DNA of 64,000 bases from NCBI RefSeq assembly GCF_018139545.1, contig NZ_JAGSPJ010000001.1:496001-560000 (forward strand), given 5' to 3'. Shown piece by piece: positions 31,122 through 39,830 of the stretch. Every line of letters starts with the position of its first letter. The first letter of the stretch is position 1. This DNA comes from Affinundibacterium fentianense (GTDB lineage Bacteria; Pseudomonadota; Gammaproteobacteria; Burkholderiales; Burkholderiaceae_D). Below the pieces are notes generated by a model, which saw nothing but the letters and a program-made list of their open reading frames with translations, was not told the DNA's origin and did no database searches. Both the position numbers and the translations under genes were made by a program.

Positions 31122-31299
31122 GAATCAAGGCAAGAGCTTAATAGAGAATATTCGATGTTAAATCTTGTCAAACAATTTAATCCGCACTATCCACGCCGGC
31201 ATAGACCATTAAAATTTGCTTGCAGCTTAGAAAAAATCCACTAAGCTTACAACAAAGAATCCGTCGTCTAAAAGCTTAATTTAATTAAAAGGCTCCGCA

Positions 31300-31644
31300 A
31301 TGTCTATTGGCGCACTCAATGCAGGTCTATCCGGACTCAAAGCGTTCCAGTCCGCACTCGACAACAACGCAAACAATATTGCGAACGCGTCCACCAAGAA
31401 TTATCAGGTTGCCAGCGTTAGTTTTCAGGAAGGAGCAAACGGTGGTGTCGTAGTAAATATTAGCAAAGCAAGTGAAGATTTGGCACGCCAAGAAATCATG
31501 GGTGAACCGAGCAATTCAAGCAGTACTGATCTTGCGAATGAACTGACACAACAACTACAATTCAAAGCAGGATTCCAGATCTCCGCAAAATTGATCGACA
31601 CGGCAGATGAGGTCTTCAACTCGATTCTCAAATTGCAAGAATAA
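31300..31644 (+). CDS. Orphan flagellar rod-like protein
   Basis: The 114-residue product has the N-terminal signature of flagellar rod and hook proteins (LNAGLSGLKAFQSALDNNAN, NIANASTKNY) and a C-terminal amphipathic helix (FKAGFQISAKLIDTADEVFN), so both ends of a FlgB/FlgC/FlgE-type axial protein are present but the middle is very short. AAAAGG lies 8 bp before the ATG. No flagellar genes surround it. It may be an accessory axial protein or a relic; length and ends agree with an intact small gene. Confidence 0.8.
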   Translation: MSIGALNAGLSGLKAFQSALDNNANNIANASTKNYQVASVSFQEGANGGVVVNISKASEDLARQEIMGEPSNSSSTDLANELTQQLQFKAGFQISAKLIDTADEVFNSILKLQE

Positions 31645-31711
31645 TATTTCTTCACTCCCCTCTTCTCGCACGAAACAAATCAAACTAATTTCCCACAAGC
31701 CACTACCATCA

Positions 31712-32500
31712 TCAACGTGGCGTGACGCATAAGAAATCTGGCATTCTATCCATATTTCCAAAGTACATTCCCACAACACCTAGCGTGATCAAAATAAATG
31801 CAAAAAGCATTTGTACAATTTGCATACGACTACTCTGCTTCAACTTTCTCGAGATTGCCTGTGCGACTAGCAAGTGAGGAAGAGCCGCCAAACCGAATAG
31901 CACCATCAGCAAAGCACCTGACCACATCGCACCTGACAAGAGAGCAAAAGGCGCAATGGCATACGATAATCCACAGGGCAATGCCCCCCAAGCCATCCCA
32001 GTCAAGAACGGCTGGCGTCGACCACTCTGCATCAACGGTATTAATTTTGTGTAGCCATATTGAATAAATTGACCGAACTTCTCTGGTAAAAAATGGCGAA
32101 ATTGAATTCCAGCGAGCCGAAGTCCCAACAAAATTAAAGCAAAATTACCCAGGTAATAGAACCAAGATGAAATAGTGGAATCGACTTTCCAGCTTAAGCT
32201 CGCACCTCCCAAGCCACCAAATGCTGCACCTACCATGCCATAGGTAAATAATCGGCCTAGATGTAATTTTGCTTGAAAAAACCAATATGAGGATGCAGTT
32301 CCACTGGAAAAAGAAAGAGATTTTGAAGCGACTTCTGTCAATGAAATAGGGACTATAGGGATCACAGAAGTCGGATTTATTTTCTGCCCATTTGACATGT
32401 GACTAAAAATACTAGCGATTCCACCGCACATTCCAACGCAGTGAAAACCGCCAATTCCACCCGCCGCCAAGGCGGCCAAAATGAGCGGGAAAGTCAGCAT
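31712..32500 (-). CDS. TauE/SafE-like (UreH-type) membrane protein of the cbb3 cluster
   Basis: The 262-residue protein has about six membrane helices and begins with LAAGGIGGFHCVGMCGGIAS; this His-Cys-x3-Cys pattern in the first helix is typical of the cytochrome-biogenesis/UreH-like branch often found beside cbb3 oxidase genes and thought to handle metals. The interior repeat AWGALPCGLSYAIAPFALLSG supports two-fold symmetry. It is the last gene of the cco run, 15 bp after hemN. Copper or haem handling is an inference from context. Confidence 0.8.
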   Translation of the reverse strand: MLTFPLILAALAAGGIGGFHCVGMCGGIASIFSHMSNGQKINPTSVIPIVPISLTEVASKSLSFSSGTASSYWFFQAKLHLGRLFTYGMVGAAFGGLGGASLSWKVDSTISSWFYYLGNFALILLGLRLAGIQFRHFLPEKFGQFIQYGYTKLIPLMQSGRRQPFLTGMAWGALPCGLSYAIAPFALLSGAMWSGALLMVLFGLAALPHLLVAQAISRKLKQSSRMQIVQMLFAFILITLGVVGMYFGNMDRMPDFLCVTPR

Positions 32501-32515
32501 GTTTTTTAGTAGAAA

Positions 32516-33928
32516 TTAGATAAGCTTCGAATATTTGGCAGCAGTTTGACGCGACAAATATTGATCGAAAATCATACTAAATGCCCGTACAAACATTCTT
32601 CCTTTTGGTTTCACACTAATTTTTGCGGAAGTAATATCCATTAAACCTTCATTGGCATACTCTTGAATTCGTTCAATTTCTTGTCCAAAGTAATCAGCAA
32701 ATTGAATTTGATGGCGTGACTCAATATCATTAATATCGATGGAACTGCAACACATCAAAGTCATGATCAATTCGCGCCGTAATAGATCATCTTGGCTTAA
32801 ATCAAAACCCTTCTCAACTGGCAATCTGCCTTCATCTAGTGCGGCGTAGTACTCATCCAATGTGCGGACATTTTGTACATATGATGCACCTACCTTCCCG
32901 ATAGATGACAATCCGAGTGCAATCAAATCACAATCAGCCCGCGTAGTGTATCCCTGGAAGTTACGATGCAAAGACTTATCTTTCATCGCAACAGCCAAGC
33001 TATCATCGGGTTTTGCAAAATGATCTAAGCCAATATAGACATACCCCTCGTCTAAAAGACGACGCAGTGACATAAGAAAAATTTGCAATCGTTGTTCAGC
33101 AGGTGGTAAGTCCGCCTCATTTATTCGACGCTGCGGTTTAAATCGAGTCGGCAAATGGGCATAGTTATACAAGGCAATTCGTGCTGGTGACAAAGCAATT
33201 ACCTGATCCAAAGTTCGGGAAAAACTTTCTAAATTTTGCTTAGGCAAACCATAAATCAAGTCAAAATTTATCGAGCCGAAACCCACTGCCCGACTTTGCT
33301 CAATACAATTTTTCACCATTTCAAATGGCTGAATTCGATGCACCGCTAGTTGTACTTGTTCATCAAAATCTTGTACGCCAAGACTTGTACGATTAAAACC
33401 CACATCCGCTAACAGTTGAAGTGACTCTTCAGTGACGGTGCGAGGATCAATCTCAATCGAGATTTCCGCATCCTCAGAAAAGCTAAAATTAGCGCGAAGC
33501 ATAGACATCAAGCGACGCATTTCCTCAGAGCTCAAAAATGTCGGCGTGCCACCACCCAAATGCAATTGCGAAATTATTTCTTGGCCAGGCAAATGACGCT
33601 TCACCAATTCGAGCTCTTTGGTCAAATAATCGAGATAAATTGCCGACTTGGACCTATCCTTTGTTATCACCTTATTGCAGGCGCAGTAGTAACAAAGCGA
33701 TGCGCAAAACGGAATGTGAATATACAGAGATAAGGGTGCTTTCCTTGATGCTGAATTCCGCTCTTGCAAGTACTTAACATAGGATGACTCAGTAAAGCCA
33801 GTGTGAAATCGATCTGCTGTCGGATATGATGTATAGCGAGGACCTAAAGAATCAAATTTCCTAATCAACTCTTCAGAGATCTCTAAGTTGTCTTTGATAA
33901 TTTTTTCTGGTGTGGTGGACGATACCAT
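32516..33928 (-). CDS. hemN: Oxygen-independent coproporphyrinogen III oxidase
   Basis: HemN is a radical-SAM enzyme that makes protoporphyrinogen IX without oxygen. The 470-residue product has GPRYTSYPTADRFH near the N terminus, the cluster motif CASLCYYCACNK (CX3CX2C, plus one Cys), HLGGGTPTFL, and a C-terminal domain ending in KGRMFVRAFSMIFDQYL. Length and the ARYTSYPTA-type start are those of true HemN rather than HemW. Its place 6 bp after a small cco-cluster gene links haem supply to cbb3 oxidase production at low oxygen. Confidence 0.95.
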   Translation of the reverse strand: MVSSTTPEKIIKDNLEISEELIRKFDSLGPRYTSYPTADRFHTGFTESSYVKYLQERNSASRKAPLSLYIHIPFCASLCYYCACNKVITKDRSKSAIYLDYLTKELELVKRHLPGQEIISQLHLGGGTPTFLSSEEMRRLMSMLRANFSFSEDAEISIEIDPRTVTEESLQLLADVGFNRTSLGVQDFDEQVQLAVHRIQPFEMVKNCIEQSRAVGFGSINFDLIYGLPKQNLESFSRTLDQVIALSPARIALYNYAHLPTRFKPQRRINEADLPPAEQRLQIFLMSLRRLLDEGYVYIGLDHFAKPDDSLAVAMKDKSLHRNFQGYTTRADCDLIALGLSSIGKVGASYVQNVRTLDEYYAALDEGRLPVEKGFDLSQDDLLRRELIMTLMCCSSIDINDIESRHQIQFADYFGQEIERIQEYANEGLMDITSAKISVKPKGRMFVRAFSMIFDQYLSRQTAAKYSKLI

Positions 33929-33934
33929 TTTGTT

Positions 33935-34195
33935 CTATCGAATTTTCTGTAAAAGTAATGCTGTTAGCCAGCTTGATATAACACCAAGTGCCCAAAACAT
34001 CAAAAAACCAATCGTATAGGCTCCAAGCATGTGGACTTGCAATTTTTCATCTAATACGATCAACTCCATAGGATCTACCAAACTGAAAAATACACCGGTC
34101 CCAACACATGCCATCAAAAATGCTGGCCACAAGACGACCATAAGCATCGAGCGAACGGAAATTTTTTCGTGTTGCACTTCGCTATTCTGTTCCAA
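33935..34195 (-). CDS. Small two-helix membrane protein of the cbb3 cluster, TTG start
   Basis: This 86-residue protein is not recognised beyond its context. It has two membrane helices (MLMVVLWPAFLMACVGTGVF and GAYTIGFLMFWALGVISSWL) joined by a short acidic loop, and a charged N terminus. The TTG start is supported by GAGAGGTG six bases upstream. It lies where ccoI and ccoS are found in many cco operons, between ccoH and hemN. It is not CcoS, which is shorter with one helix. A role in oxidase assembly is plausible but only inferred. Confidence 0.75.
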   Translation of the reverse strand: MEQNSEVQHEKISVRSMLMVVLWPAFLMACVGTGVFFSLVDPMELIVLDEKLQVHMLGAYTIGFLMFWALGVISSWLTALLLQKIR

Positions 34196-34306
34196 ACTTC
34201 ACCTCTCTACTTTTTATTTATACGAGACAAGCCAACAACATAATTCTGAGCATACAACAACCAAGGAAAAACAACCACGCCTAATAATATAAATCTCACT
34301 CCACTT

Positions 34307-34864
34307 TTAATTCAATGGAGAAATCGATAGTTTTTTCTCCAAAGGATTATGCCAATCCCCCGTCAAACGCCATTCATTCGTTTCAAGTTTGACGTGAAGA
34401 ATTTGGATTTTCGATTGGTTCAAGGCTTTCTCAAATTTTGGATCTTGCAACAAATTTGCCTCATACGTTCCAGCACCCACTAGCTTCATTGGCAGACGAC
34501 GAACAACCTCTTCGACCCCTCCTTCTAAGGCCCCAGAACTGGCCAAACTAATTTGGACTTCTTGCGGCAAAGCTTGGTTCGACTTAACGCTCATCAAAAT
34601 TTTATTGTTTGAAAGATCCAGCTGTAGAGAAGCGTTTAATGCTAACTCTCGTGCTTTAGCATCACGCTGTAAGTTTGTATTGATCATCAGGCCTTGGCGA
34701 TAGTAATCCTTTGCCACAACTTGATCGGCGCCACGAAAAGCGATCAAGCCAGTAAACAAACTAGCGCATACAACCAGCAATGGGCCGCCAACAACTAGCA
34801 AAAGCCAAGGTTCCTTAAACCAACTGTCTTTCTTAATCGGCTGCGTCAAAATTCCGCTATTCAT
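34307..34864 (-). CDS. ccoH: FixH/CcoH cbb3 oxidase assembly protein
   Basis: The 185-residue product has one N-terminal membrane helix (WLLLVVGGPLLVVCASLFTG, about 20-39) followed by AFRGADQVVAKDYYRQGLMI, the FixH family hallmark, and a periplasmic beta domain. CcoH associates with the cbb3 complex and stabilises its assembly. It lies 10 bp after ccoG. The usual next gene, the copper ATPase ccoI, is missing here. Confidence 0.92.
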   Translation of the reverse strand: MNSGILTQPIKKDSWFKEPWLLLVVGGPLLVVCASLFTGLIAFRGADQVVAKDYYRQGLMINTNLQRDAKARELALNASLQLDLSNNKILMSVKSNQALPQEVQISLASSGALEGGVEEVVRRLPMKLVGAGTYEANLLQDPKFEKALNQSKIQILHVKLETNEWRLTGDWHNPLEKKLSISPLN

Positions 34865-34874
34865 ACTTATTCCT

Positions 34875-36287
34875 CTATTTGGGGACGATAAAGACAGCTT
34901 TTTCCGTCACTGTTACTTTACTATTTTGATCATCTATTACACTGAACTTTATCCGATTTGAGCCGATCGGAGCAGAGCCTGCGGGAATCCGAACTCGCAC
35001 AGGAAAGGCTCGACTAGTCGCGGCATTAATTGAAATTTGTGTTTCATTAACAATCTCCGCACCGGGAATCCCTTTTACACTGATTTGATACTTTCTTTCA
35101 GTTTCTTGCGTATTCATAATTTGCAAGCGATAGACATTCTCGATCGCACCGACCTCGGTAATTTTCGGCATCGCACGATCACGAATCACGTCTACCTTTA
35201 GAGGAATTCGGTACGCCAAGGAAATCGCGGCAGCGAGGATAATCATGCCAAGTATGGAACCGTAAATCAGGGTACGCAATCGAAATACATGCTTCCACAT
35301 CGCATCTTTAGACATCTTTTGGGCTAAAGCATGTTCTGTGGTGTATCGAACCAGACCGCGTTCGTAACCCATTTTATCCATCACTTGATCGCAGCCATCA
35401 ATACACGCGCCACACGCGATGCATTCATATTGCAAACCGTTACGAATATCGATGCCAGTTGGGCAGACCTGCACACAGATACCACAATCAATACATGCCC
35501 CTAGGCCTTCGGCTTTGTAATCTATTTTCTTAGTGCGGGGGCCACGAGGCTCTCCTCGTTCAGTATCGTAAGTAACGATCAATGTATCTTTATCAAACAT
35601 CGCGCTTTGAAAGCGTGCATAAGGACACATGTATTTACATACTTGTTCACGCATAAATCCTGCATTGCCATAGGTCGCAAATGCGTAAAAAAGAAACCAA
35701 AAGGTCTCCCATGGGCCGAGTGAAAATCCAGATAATTCAGTCGCTAAAGTATGAATGGGGGTGAAGTAACCGACAAAAGTAAACCCGGTCCATAAAGCAA
35801 TCGCCAACCATATCAAATGCTTGGTAGTTTTCAAGCGAAACTTGGTGAAAGACATAGGAGATTGATCTAGGCGAATTCGCGCACTGCGATCCCCTTCGAT
35901 TTTCGCCTCAACCCACATAAAAATTTCTGTATATACCGTCTGCGGACAAGCATAGCCACAGAACAACCGCCCCGCAATTGCCGTGAACAGAAATAAAGAC
36001 AAGGCGGAAATAACCAACAAAACCGCAAGATAAATAAAATCTTGCGGCCATAAAATCATGCCAAAAATATAGAACTTACGATTGACTAAATCAAACAAAA
36101 CCGCTTGCCTATCATTCCAATTCAGCCAAGCCGTTCCATAAAATAAAAATTGCGTAAAAAATACCAAGACCCAACGCCAAGTTTGAAACCAGCCTTTTTG
36201 AGTTCGCGGATAGATTTTCTTCCGCTCTTCGAATAGTGCTAACTCAGCTTCCTCGATCGGCACTGGGATGATTGGTATTTTCTTCAT
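34875..36287 (-). CDS. ccoG: CcoG (FixG/RdxA) cbb3 oxidase accessory protein
   Basis: The 470-residue membrane protein has several helices, FCGYACPQTVYTEIFMW, and a cytoplasmic ferredoxin-like domain with two cysteine sets, CIDCGICVQVCPTG and CIACGACIDGC, for two [4Fe-4S] clusters. A C-terminal periplasmic Ig-like domain ends in VTEKAVFIVPK. CcoG is known to reduce Cu(II) for delivery to the oxidase. It begins 51 bp after ccoP, behind a stem-loop. Confidence 0.94.
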   Translation of the reverse strand: MKKIPIIPVPIEEAELALFEERKKIYPRTQKGWFQTWRWVLVFFTQFLFYGTAWLNWNDRQAVLFDLVNRKFYIFGMILWPQDFIYLAVLLVISALSLFLFTAIAGRLFCGYACPQTVYTEIFMWVEAKIEGDRSARIRLDQSPMSFTKFRLKTTKHLIWLAIALWTGFTFVGYFTPIHTLATELSGFSLGPWETFWFLFYAFATYGNAGFMREQVCKYMCPYARFQSAMFDKDTLIVTYDTERGEPRGPRTKKIDYKAEGLGACIDCGICVQVCPTGIDIRNGLQYECIACGACIDGCDQVMDKMGYERGLVRYTTEHALAQKMSKDAMWKHVFRLRTLIYGSILGMIILAAAISLAYRIPLKVDVIRDRAMPKITEVGAIENVYRLQIMNTQETERKYQISVKGIPGAEIVNETQISINAATSRAFPVRVRIPAGSAPIGSNRIKFSVIDDQNSKVTVTEKAVFIVPK

Positions 36288-36309
36288 AATTAACTTTGGT
36301 CTAATTAAA

Positions 36310-36330
36310 TTGCCGGCGGCTAGCCGGCAA
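36310..36330 (-). promoter_or_regulatory. GC-rich stem-loop between ccoP and ccoG
   Basis: TTGCCGGC and GCCGGCAA form a perfect 8-bp stem with a 5-nt loop, 8 bp after the ccoP stop. On the minus strand ATTTAATTAG follows, a weak T tract. It could attenuate transcription into ccoGH or protect the ccoNOQP message from 3' decay. Confidence 0.5.
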
Positions 36331-36338
36331 AATTACAG

Positions 36339-37352
36339 CTATTTAGCTACTGGAGCGTTTGGAGTCTCGCTGGTTGCAGATGCACTTTCAATCTGTTTCA
36401 ACGCTACCGCCTCTGGTTCGCTGACCATCGTCTTACCAGAATTAGAAAGCCCCCACACATACGCCGTTAACAAATGAATCTTGGCATCTGTCAAAATTGC
36501 TTTGTGTGCAGGCATCTGATTTCCACGTCCTTTATTGATCGCTTCCATAATATTGTCAATGCCACCGCCATACAACCAAATTTTGTCGGTTAAGTTTGGC
36601 GATCCAATCGCTTGATTGCCTTTGCCGTCGGCACCATGGCAGGCCGCACAAACACCAAATTTCCCTTTGCCCAATGCAGCCTTAATTGGATCATGCGCCG
36701 CACCTGATAAACTCATCACATAATTGGCAACGTTTTTCACATCATCCTCAGAACCCAATGCAGCTGCCATTGGAGGCATCTGACCTTGACGACCTTCTTG
36801 CAAAGTCAACTTGATCGTTTCCGGTGACCCGCCATATAACCAGTCCGTATCAGTAAGATTAGGATACCCCTTTCCACCTTGCGCATCCGATCCATGACAT
36901 TGTGCACAACTATTTAAAAACAAGCGTTGACCAATCTCATGTGCTTTAGGATCAGCAGCGACTTGTTTAACGTCAGTATTTAAATACTGGTTAAACAAGG
37001 GACCATATTGTGCTTCGCCATCCTTCATTTCTTTGGCATAGGCGCCTTCCTGACTCCAGGAAAACGTTCCTTGGTATGCACCCATTCCAGGATAAACAAC
37101 CAAGTAACCAACACTGTAAATCAGCGTCAAGTAAAACAACCACATCCACCATTTTGGTAAAGGATTGTTTTGCTCCATCAAAGATTCGTCCCAAACGTGA
37201 CCAGTCGTTTCAGCAGGCAAAGGCTTGCCATCCGAACCGATTTTCACCTTTACTTTCGATTGCGACCATAACAAAAATGCACATGCCGCGATACTGATTG
37301 CAGTAACGATGGCGATCGCGGTACCCCACCATTCACTTATAAAGTCTGCCAT
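36339..37352 (-). CDS. ccoP: cbb3 cytochrome c oxidase subunit III (dihaem)
   Basis: The 337-residue subunit receives electrons from soluble cytochrome c and passes them to CcoO. It has two N-terminal membrane helices, SWGTAIAIVTAISIAACAFLL-like and WWMWLFYLTLIYSVGYLVVY, and two cytochrome c domains with haem sites CAQCH (about 151) and CAACH (about 235), each with a distal Met in the MPP/MPA context. The C-terminal Ala/Glu tail is variable. It starts 2 bp after the ccoQ stop. Confidence 0.96.
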   Translation of the reverse strand: MADFISEWWGTAIAIVTAISIAACAFLLWSQSKVKVKIGSDGKPLPAETTGHVWDESLMEQNNPLPKWWMWLFYLTLIYSVGYLVVYPGMGAYQGTFSWSQEGAYAKEMKDGEAQYGPLFNQYLNTDVKQVAADPKAHEIGQRLFLNSCAQCHGSDAQGGKGYPNLTDTDWLYGGSPETIKLTLQEGRQGQMPPMAAALGSEDDVKNVANYVMSLSGAAHDPIKAALGKGKFGVCAACHGADGKGNQAIGSPNLTDKIWLYGGGIDNIMEAINKGRGNQMPAHKAILTDAKIHLLTAYVWGLSNSGKTMVSEPEAVALKQIESASATSETPNAPVAK

Positions 37353-37354
37353 GG

Positions 37355-37501
37355 CTATTTTCCATTCTCTTCATCTTGTGGCAATTGTGCCAATTCTTCA
37401 AATCGGGCCTTGTTATTGGAACTAAAAGCCCAGTATAGGATCCCGATGAAGGCAATCATGCTGATTACCGTCATCGCACTACTTAAGATTGTAAAATTCA
37501 C
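37355..37501 (-). CDS. ccoQ: cbb3 oxidase subunit CcoQ, GTG start
   Basis: Between ccoO and ccoP the minus strand encodes 48 residues: a short lead, one membrane helix containing MTVISMIAFIGILYWAFS, and a charged tail ending in DEENGK. Size, single helix and position are those of CcoQ, which stabilises the oxidase. Translation starts at a GTG (37501) with AGGAG about 9 bases upstream. The stop is 2 bp before ccoP. Confidence 0.9.
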   Translation of the reverse strand: MNFTILSSAMTVISMIAFIGILYWAFSSNNKARFEELAQLPQDEENGK

Positions 37502-37531
37502 TTTCGAATCTCCTAATCAGCTCTAGTTATC

Positions 37532-38149
37532 CTAGTTTTTGTTCTTAATTGCTGTACCCAACACCTGCAAATACGCAATTAAAGCTTCCATTTCGGACTT
37601 ACCTGCAACATCGTCTGAAGCTTTTGCGATATCTTCGGCTGTATAAGGCACGCCTAATGTTTGCATCGCGCGCATTCTAGGAGCCATTCCAGCACCATCA
37701 ACAGATGCTTTCAATAACCAAGGATAGGCGGGCATATTTGATTCTGGCACCACAGAACGAGGGTCAGTCAAGTGATCCTTGTGCCATGTATCGCTATAAC
37801 GTCCACCGACGCGCGCCAAGTCTGGACCAGTCCGTTTACTACCCCACTGGAATGGATGATCATATACAGACTCGCCCGCCACTGAATAATGACCATAGCG
37901 TTCGGTCTCAGCGCGGAAGGGACGAATCATTTGTGAATGGCAACCATAGCAGCCTTCACGTAAATAAATATCCCGTCCAGCCAATTGTAAAGCTGTGTAA
38001 GGTTTAACGCCTTGCACTGCCTGAGTTGTCGACTTCTGAAAAAACAGTGGCACGATTTCAACCAAACCACCAACACTGATCGTCAAAATAACCAGCACCA
38101 ACATAAGACCGATATTGCGCTCGATCAAATCATGAGTAAATTTACGCAT
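37532..38149 (-). CDS. ccoO: cbb3 cytochrome c oxidase subunit II (monohaem)
   Basis: The 205-residue subunit has one N-terminal membrane helix ([20 protein letters not shown]) and one haem c site CYGCH (about 69) followed by [18 protein letters not shown], a CcoO hallmark. The distal ligand Met lies in [10 protein letters not shown]. It passes electrons from CcoP to the CcoN active site. It starts 27 bp after ccoN. Confidence 0.97.
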   Translation of the reverse strand: MRKFTHDLIERNIGLMLVLVILTISVGGLVEIVPLFFQKSTTQAVQGVKPYTALQLAGRDIYLREGCYGCHSQMIRPFRAETERYGHYSVAGESVYDHPFQWGSKRTGPDLARVGGRYSDTWHKDHLTDPRSVVPESNMPAYPWLLKASVDGAGMAPRMRAMQTLGVPYTAEDIAKASDDVAGKSEMEALIAYLQVLGTAIKNKN

Positions 38150-38176
38150 TGAGATTCTCCTGATGATTACTCGAGA

Positions 38177-39616
38177 TTAGGCGTGAGCCGAATTTGCTGG
38201 CAATGCTGGAATCGCATTGTTTGCAGGTTTAGCGAGCATCATCGTTTTAGCAACGTTATAGACCATCAACAACATACCGCTGAGGTACAACACGCCGCCT
38301 GCTAAACGAATGACATAGTATGGATAAGTTGCTTTTACAGATTCAACGAATGTATAAGTCAAAGTGCCATCTTCATTCACCGCACGCCACATCAGTCCCT
38401 GCATCACACCAGCAATCCACATCGCAGCGATATACAAAACGATACCAATCGTCGCAATCCAGAAATGTATTTCAATCAAACGCTTGCTGTACATTTCAGT
38501 TTGCCCAAACAGTCGCGGAACGAGATAGTACAAACTACCAATCGAGATAAAGCCAACCCAACCTAACGCACCGGAATGAACATGTCCAACAGTCCAATCA
38601 GTGTAATGCGACAAGGCATTCACTGTTTTGATCGCCATCATAGGACCTTCAAATGTCGACATACCATAGAACGACAATGAAACGATTAAGAAGCGCAAAA
38701 TTGGATCTGAGCGTAATTTGCTCCACGCCCCAGATAAAGTCATGATGCCGTTGACCATACCACCCCAAGATGGAGCCAGCAAAATCAACGAGAACAACAT
38801 ACCGATGGACTGCGCCCAATCTGGCAACGCTGTGTAGTGCAAATGATGCGGACCTGCCCACATGTAAGTAAAAATCAATGCCCAGAAGTGAACGATAGAC
38901 AAACGATAGGAATACACAGGGCGACCAATTTGCTTAGGCACGAAGTAGTACATCATCCCCAAGAAACCAGCAGTCAAAAAGAAACCGACCGCGTTATGAC
39001 CATACCACCATTGAACCATCGCATCTTGTACGCCAGAATAAGCAGAATACGATTTCAAGAATGAGACTGGCATTGCAGCACTGTTGACGATATGCAAAAC
39101 CGCAACAGCAACAATGAATGCGCCAAAGAACCAATTCGCAACATAAATGTGCTCAACCTTACGCTTTACGATCGTACCGAAAAACACAATAGCGTAAGAA
39201 ACCCACACTAAAGCGATCAAGATATCGATTGGCCATTCTAATTCAGCATATTCTTTACCTTGCGTAAAACCTAGAGGCAAAGTCACAGCTGCAGCCACAA
39301 TCACCAACTGCCAGCCCCAGAATACAAATTCAATCAAAGGACCACCAAACAAGCGCGCATTTGTCGTACGTTGCACGACGTAAAACGAGGTTGCAAACAA
39401 GGCGCAGCCACCAAAGGCAAAAATCACCGCATTTGTGTGCAATGGGCGCAAGCGTCCATAGCTCAACCAGGAAATACCGGATAAAAATTCTGGCCAGGCA
39501 AGTTGAGTTGCAATCAGCACGCCCACGAGCATGCCGACTACGCCCCAAACTACTGCCATGACAGAAAATTGGCGAACAACTCGATAGTTGTAGGTGTTTT
39601 CATTGTTTATTGTCAT
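38177..39616 (-). CDS. ccoN: cbb3 cytochrome c oxidase subunit I (catalytic)
   Basis: The 479-residue, 12-helix subunit reduces oxygen with high affinity at a haem b3-CuB site. Ligand regions are visible: [17 protein letters not shown] (low-spin haem His), [18 protein letters not shown] (CuB His with the Tyr region), [15 protein letters not shown] (CuB His pair) and [14 protein letters not shown] (haem ligands). It is the first gene of the operon and has a class II-like FNR promoter. Confidence 0.97.
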   Translation of the reverse strand: MTINNENTYNYRVVRQFSVMAVVWGVVGMLVGVLIATQLAWPEFLSGISWLSYGRLRPLHTNAVIFAFGGCALFATSFYVVQRTTNARLFGGPLIEFVFWGWQLVIVAAAVTLPLGFTQGKEYAELEWPIDILIALVWVSYAIVFFGTIVKRKVEHIYVANWFFGAFIVAVAVLHIVNSAAMPVSFLKSYSAYSGVQDAMVQWWYGHNAVGFFLTAGFLGMMYYFVPKQIGRPVYSYRLSIVHFWALIFTYMWAGPHHLHYTALPDWAQSIGMLFSLILLAPSWGGMVNGIMTLSGAWSKLRSDPILRFLIVSLSFYGMSTFEGPMMAIKTVNALSHYTDWTVGHVHSGALGWVGFISIGSLYYLVPRLFGQTEMYSKRLIEIHFWIATIGIVLYIAAMWIAGVMQGLMWRAVNEDGTLTYTFVESVKATYPYYVIRLAGGVLYLSGMLLMVYNVAKTMMLAKPANNAIPALPANSAHA

Positions 39617-39647
39617 GATCTCACTCGGTTAATAAAATTACAGATGC

Positions 39648-39690
39648 AGGATAGCAATCGTTCCCCTGAGCTACATTGATACAAATCAAA
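39648..39690 (-). promoter_or_regulatory. FNR-type promoter of the ccoNOQP operon
   Basis: TTGATACAAATCAA (39677-39690) is a perfect match to the FNR/ANR consensus TTGAT-N4-ATCAA. On the minus strand TATCCT (39653-39648) is a fair -10 hexamer; its start site near 39641 puts the box centre about 42 bp upstream, the class II activator position, and no good -35 is needed. The leader would be about 25 nt. This indicates activation at low oxygen. Confidence 0.88.
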
Positions 39691-39780
39691 TATAACCTGT
39701 ATTGCAAAGCAACTTTTCATTGAATAGAAGATTTACTTCAGAACACGATAAAAACACCACAATTAGCGTTCAATTGGACA

Positions 39781-39812
39781 AAAAAAAAGACAGTCGCGAG
39801 GACTGTCTTTTT
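39781..39812. terminator. Bidirectional terminator between ppiD and ccoN
   Basis: AAAGACAGTC and GACTGTCTTT form a perfect 10-bp stem with a 5-nt loop, flanked by an A run and a T run. It lies 19 bp past the ppiD stop on the minus strand. Confidence 0.88.
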
Positions 39813-39830
39813 ATCTTCTAGATCGTTGAA

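Noticed and set aside
34196..34306. A hidden ccoS-like gene between ccoH and the 86-residue gene
   Set aside because: No minus-strand frame of suitable length with a membrane helix was found in these 111 bp.
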